Assembly: GCA_025356815.1 (NCBI GenBank)
Contig: JANXQL010000029.1
Location: forward strand, 60,253 to 124,252
DNA from: Pseudomonadota bacterium
GTDB lineage: Bacteria; Pseudomonadota; Gammaproteobacteria; Steroidobacterales; Steroidobacteraceae
Direction of reading: 5' to 3'
DNA length: 64,000 nt
Shown here: positions 63,854-64,000 of the stretch, piece by piece
How positions within the stretch are numbered: the first letter of the stretch is position 1
Layout of the letters: each line of letters opens with the position of its first letter
Position numbers and translations under genes: made by a program
The notes under the pieces: model-generated
What the model was told of the DNA's origin: nothing
The model's database searches: none
Seen by the model: only the letters and a program-made list of their open reading frames with translations

Positions 63854-64000
63854 CTAGCCCAGATCCTTCAGGATCTGGTCCATCGCCGAAATGACGGCAT
63901 CCCGATCTGACGGCCCCAGACCCTTCGGGAACGCTACGGTGACCTTGCCACGCGCATTGCGAACGAGGATCGCCCGCCCTGCCTTACCGACGTTGTACTC
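63854..64000 (-). CDS. C-terminal end of an unidentified protein (5' end outside window)
   Basis: The reverse strand reads 48 residues ending VTVAFPKGLGPSDRDAVISA then MDQILKDLG and TAG at 63854. It looks like a small alpha/beta C-terminal domain. I do not recognise it; a partition-type protein is possible next to a KfrA-like gene, but that is a guess. Confidence 0.45.
   Translation of the reverse strand, partial: EYNVGKAGRAILVRNARGKVTVAFPKGLGPSDRDAVISAMDQILKDLG

Overview
The window is high-GC bacterial DNA with dense, often overlapping genes. There is no rRNA, tRNA, CRISPR array, insertion sequence or prophage that I can recognise. The gene set (CopL-CusCBA copper efflux, an UrcA-family protein, a CysPTWA sulfate importer, a CRP-type palindrome, a KfrA-like protein) points to a free-living aerobic proteobacterium. 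My best guess is Gammaproteobacteria near the Nevskiales/Steroidobacterales/Xanthomonadales, but this is inferred from protein families, not from rRNA.

Layout. 1-5.4 kb: partial glutathione S-transferase, a small membrane protein, an FAD/NAD(P)-binding protein, a betaine/homocysteine methyltransferase, and an alpha/beta-hydrolase-like protein that has lost its nucleophile. 5.5-11.7 kb: copper/silver efflux operon copL-cusCBA. 11.6-14.7 kb (minus): an overlapping three-gene operon of an organophosphate-antiporter-family transporter, a gamma-butyrobetaine-hydroxylase-like Fe/2OG dioxygenase (TmpA-like) and an HD di-iron oxygenase (TmpB/PhnZ-like), predicted to take a phosphonate such as 2-trimethylaminoethylphosphonate to glycine betaine. 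14.8-17.2 kb: SDR, small exported protein, class V PLP enzyme. 17.2-22.0 kb (minus): tryptophan-tryptophylquinone amine dehydrogenase (large and small subunits), two c-type cytochromes and a molybdopterin oxidoreductase. 22.1-31.4 kb: MFS transporter plus FAD amine oxidase, an acyl-CoA dehydrogenase, an exported six-hairpin glycosidase-like protein, an alpha/beta hydrolase, UrcA. 31.4-41.6 kb: BetI-like repressor with a perfect 20-bp operator, non-pyrrolysine MttB-family methyltransferase, gamma-glutamyltransferase and two SDRs, choline-sulfatase, and a fused choline-binding protein/permease. 41.8-46.0 kb (minus): phenylacetate-type thioesterase and thiolase next to mauE-mauD, the maturation genes for the amine dehydrogenase 21 kb away; then a SPOR-like protein. 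46.4-50.8 kb: amidohydrolase, ABC-F ATPase, an arsN2-like pseudogene and arsC. 50.8-57.4 kb: Fe/2OG oxygenase, a probable small structured RNA with an intrinsic terminator, TauE/SafE exporter, cysH, and the sulfate importer operon. 57.5-64 kb: a convergent DauA/DauB-like pair, FAH-family hydrolase, DUF3293, flavin reductase, MazG-like pyrophosphohydrolase, KfrA-like coiled-coil protein, and a cut-off gene.

Theme. At least six loci handle trimethylammonium compounds or their methyl groups: the TmpAB-like operon (phosphonate to glycine betaine), the betaine-homocysteine methyltransferase, the MttB-family methyltransferase under a BetI-like regulator, choline-sulfatase, and the ChoX-ChoW fusion. 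A second theme is aromatic or primary amine oxidation: the TTQ dehydrogenase with mauED placed beside paaI/paaJ-like genes. These functional links are inferred from gene families and position; no substrate has been shown.
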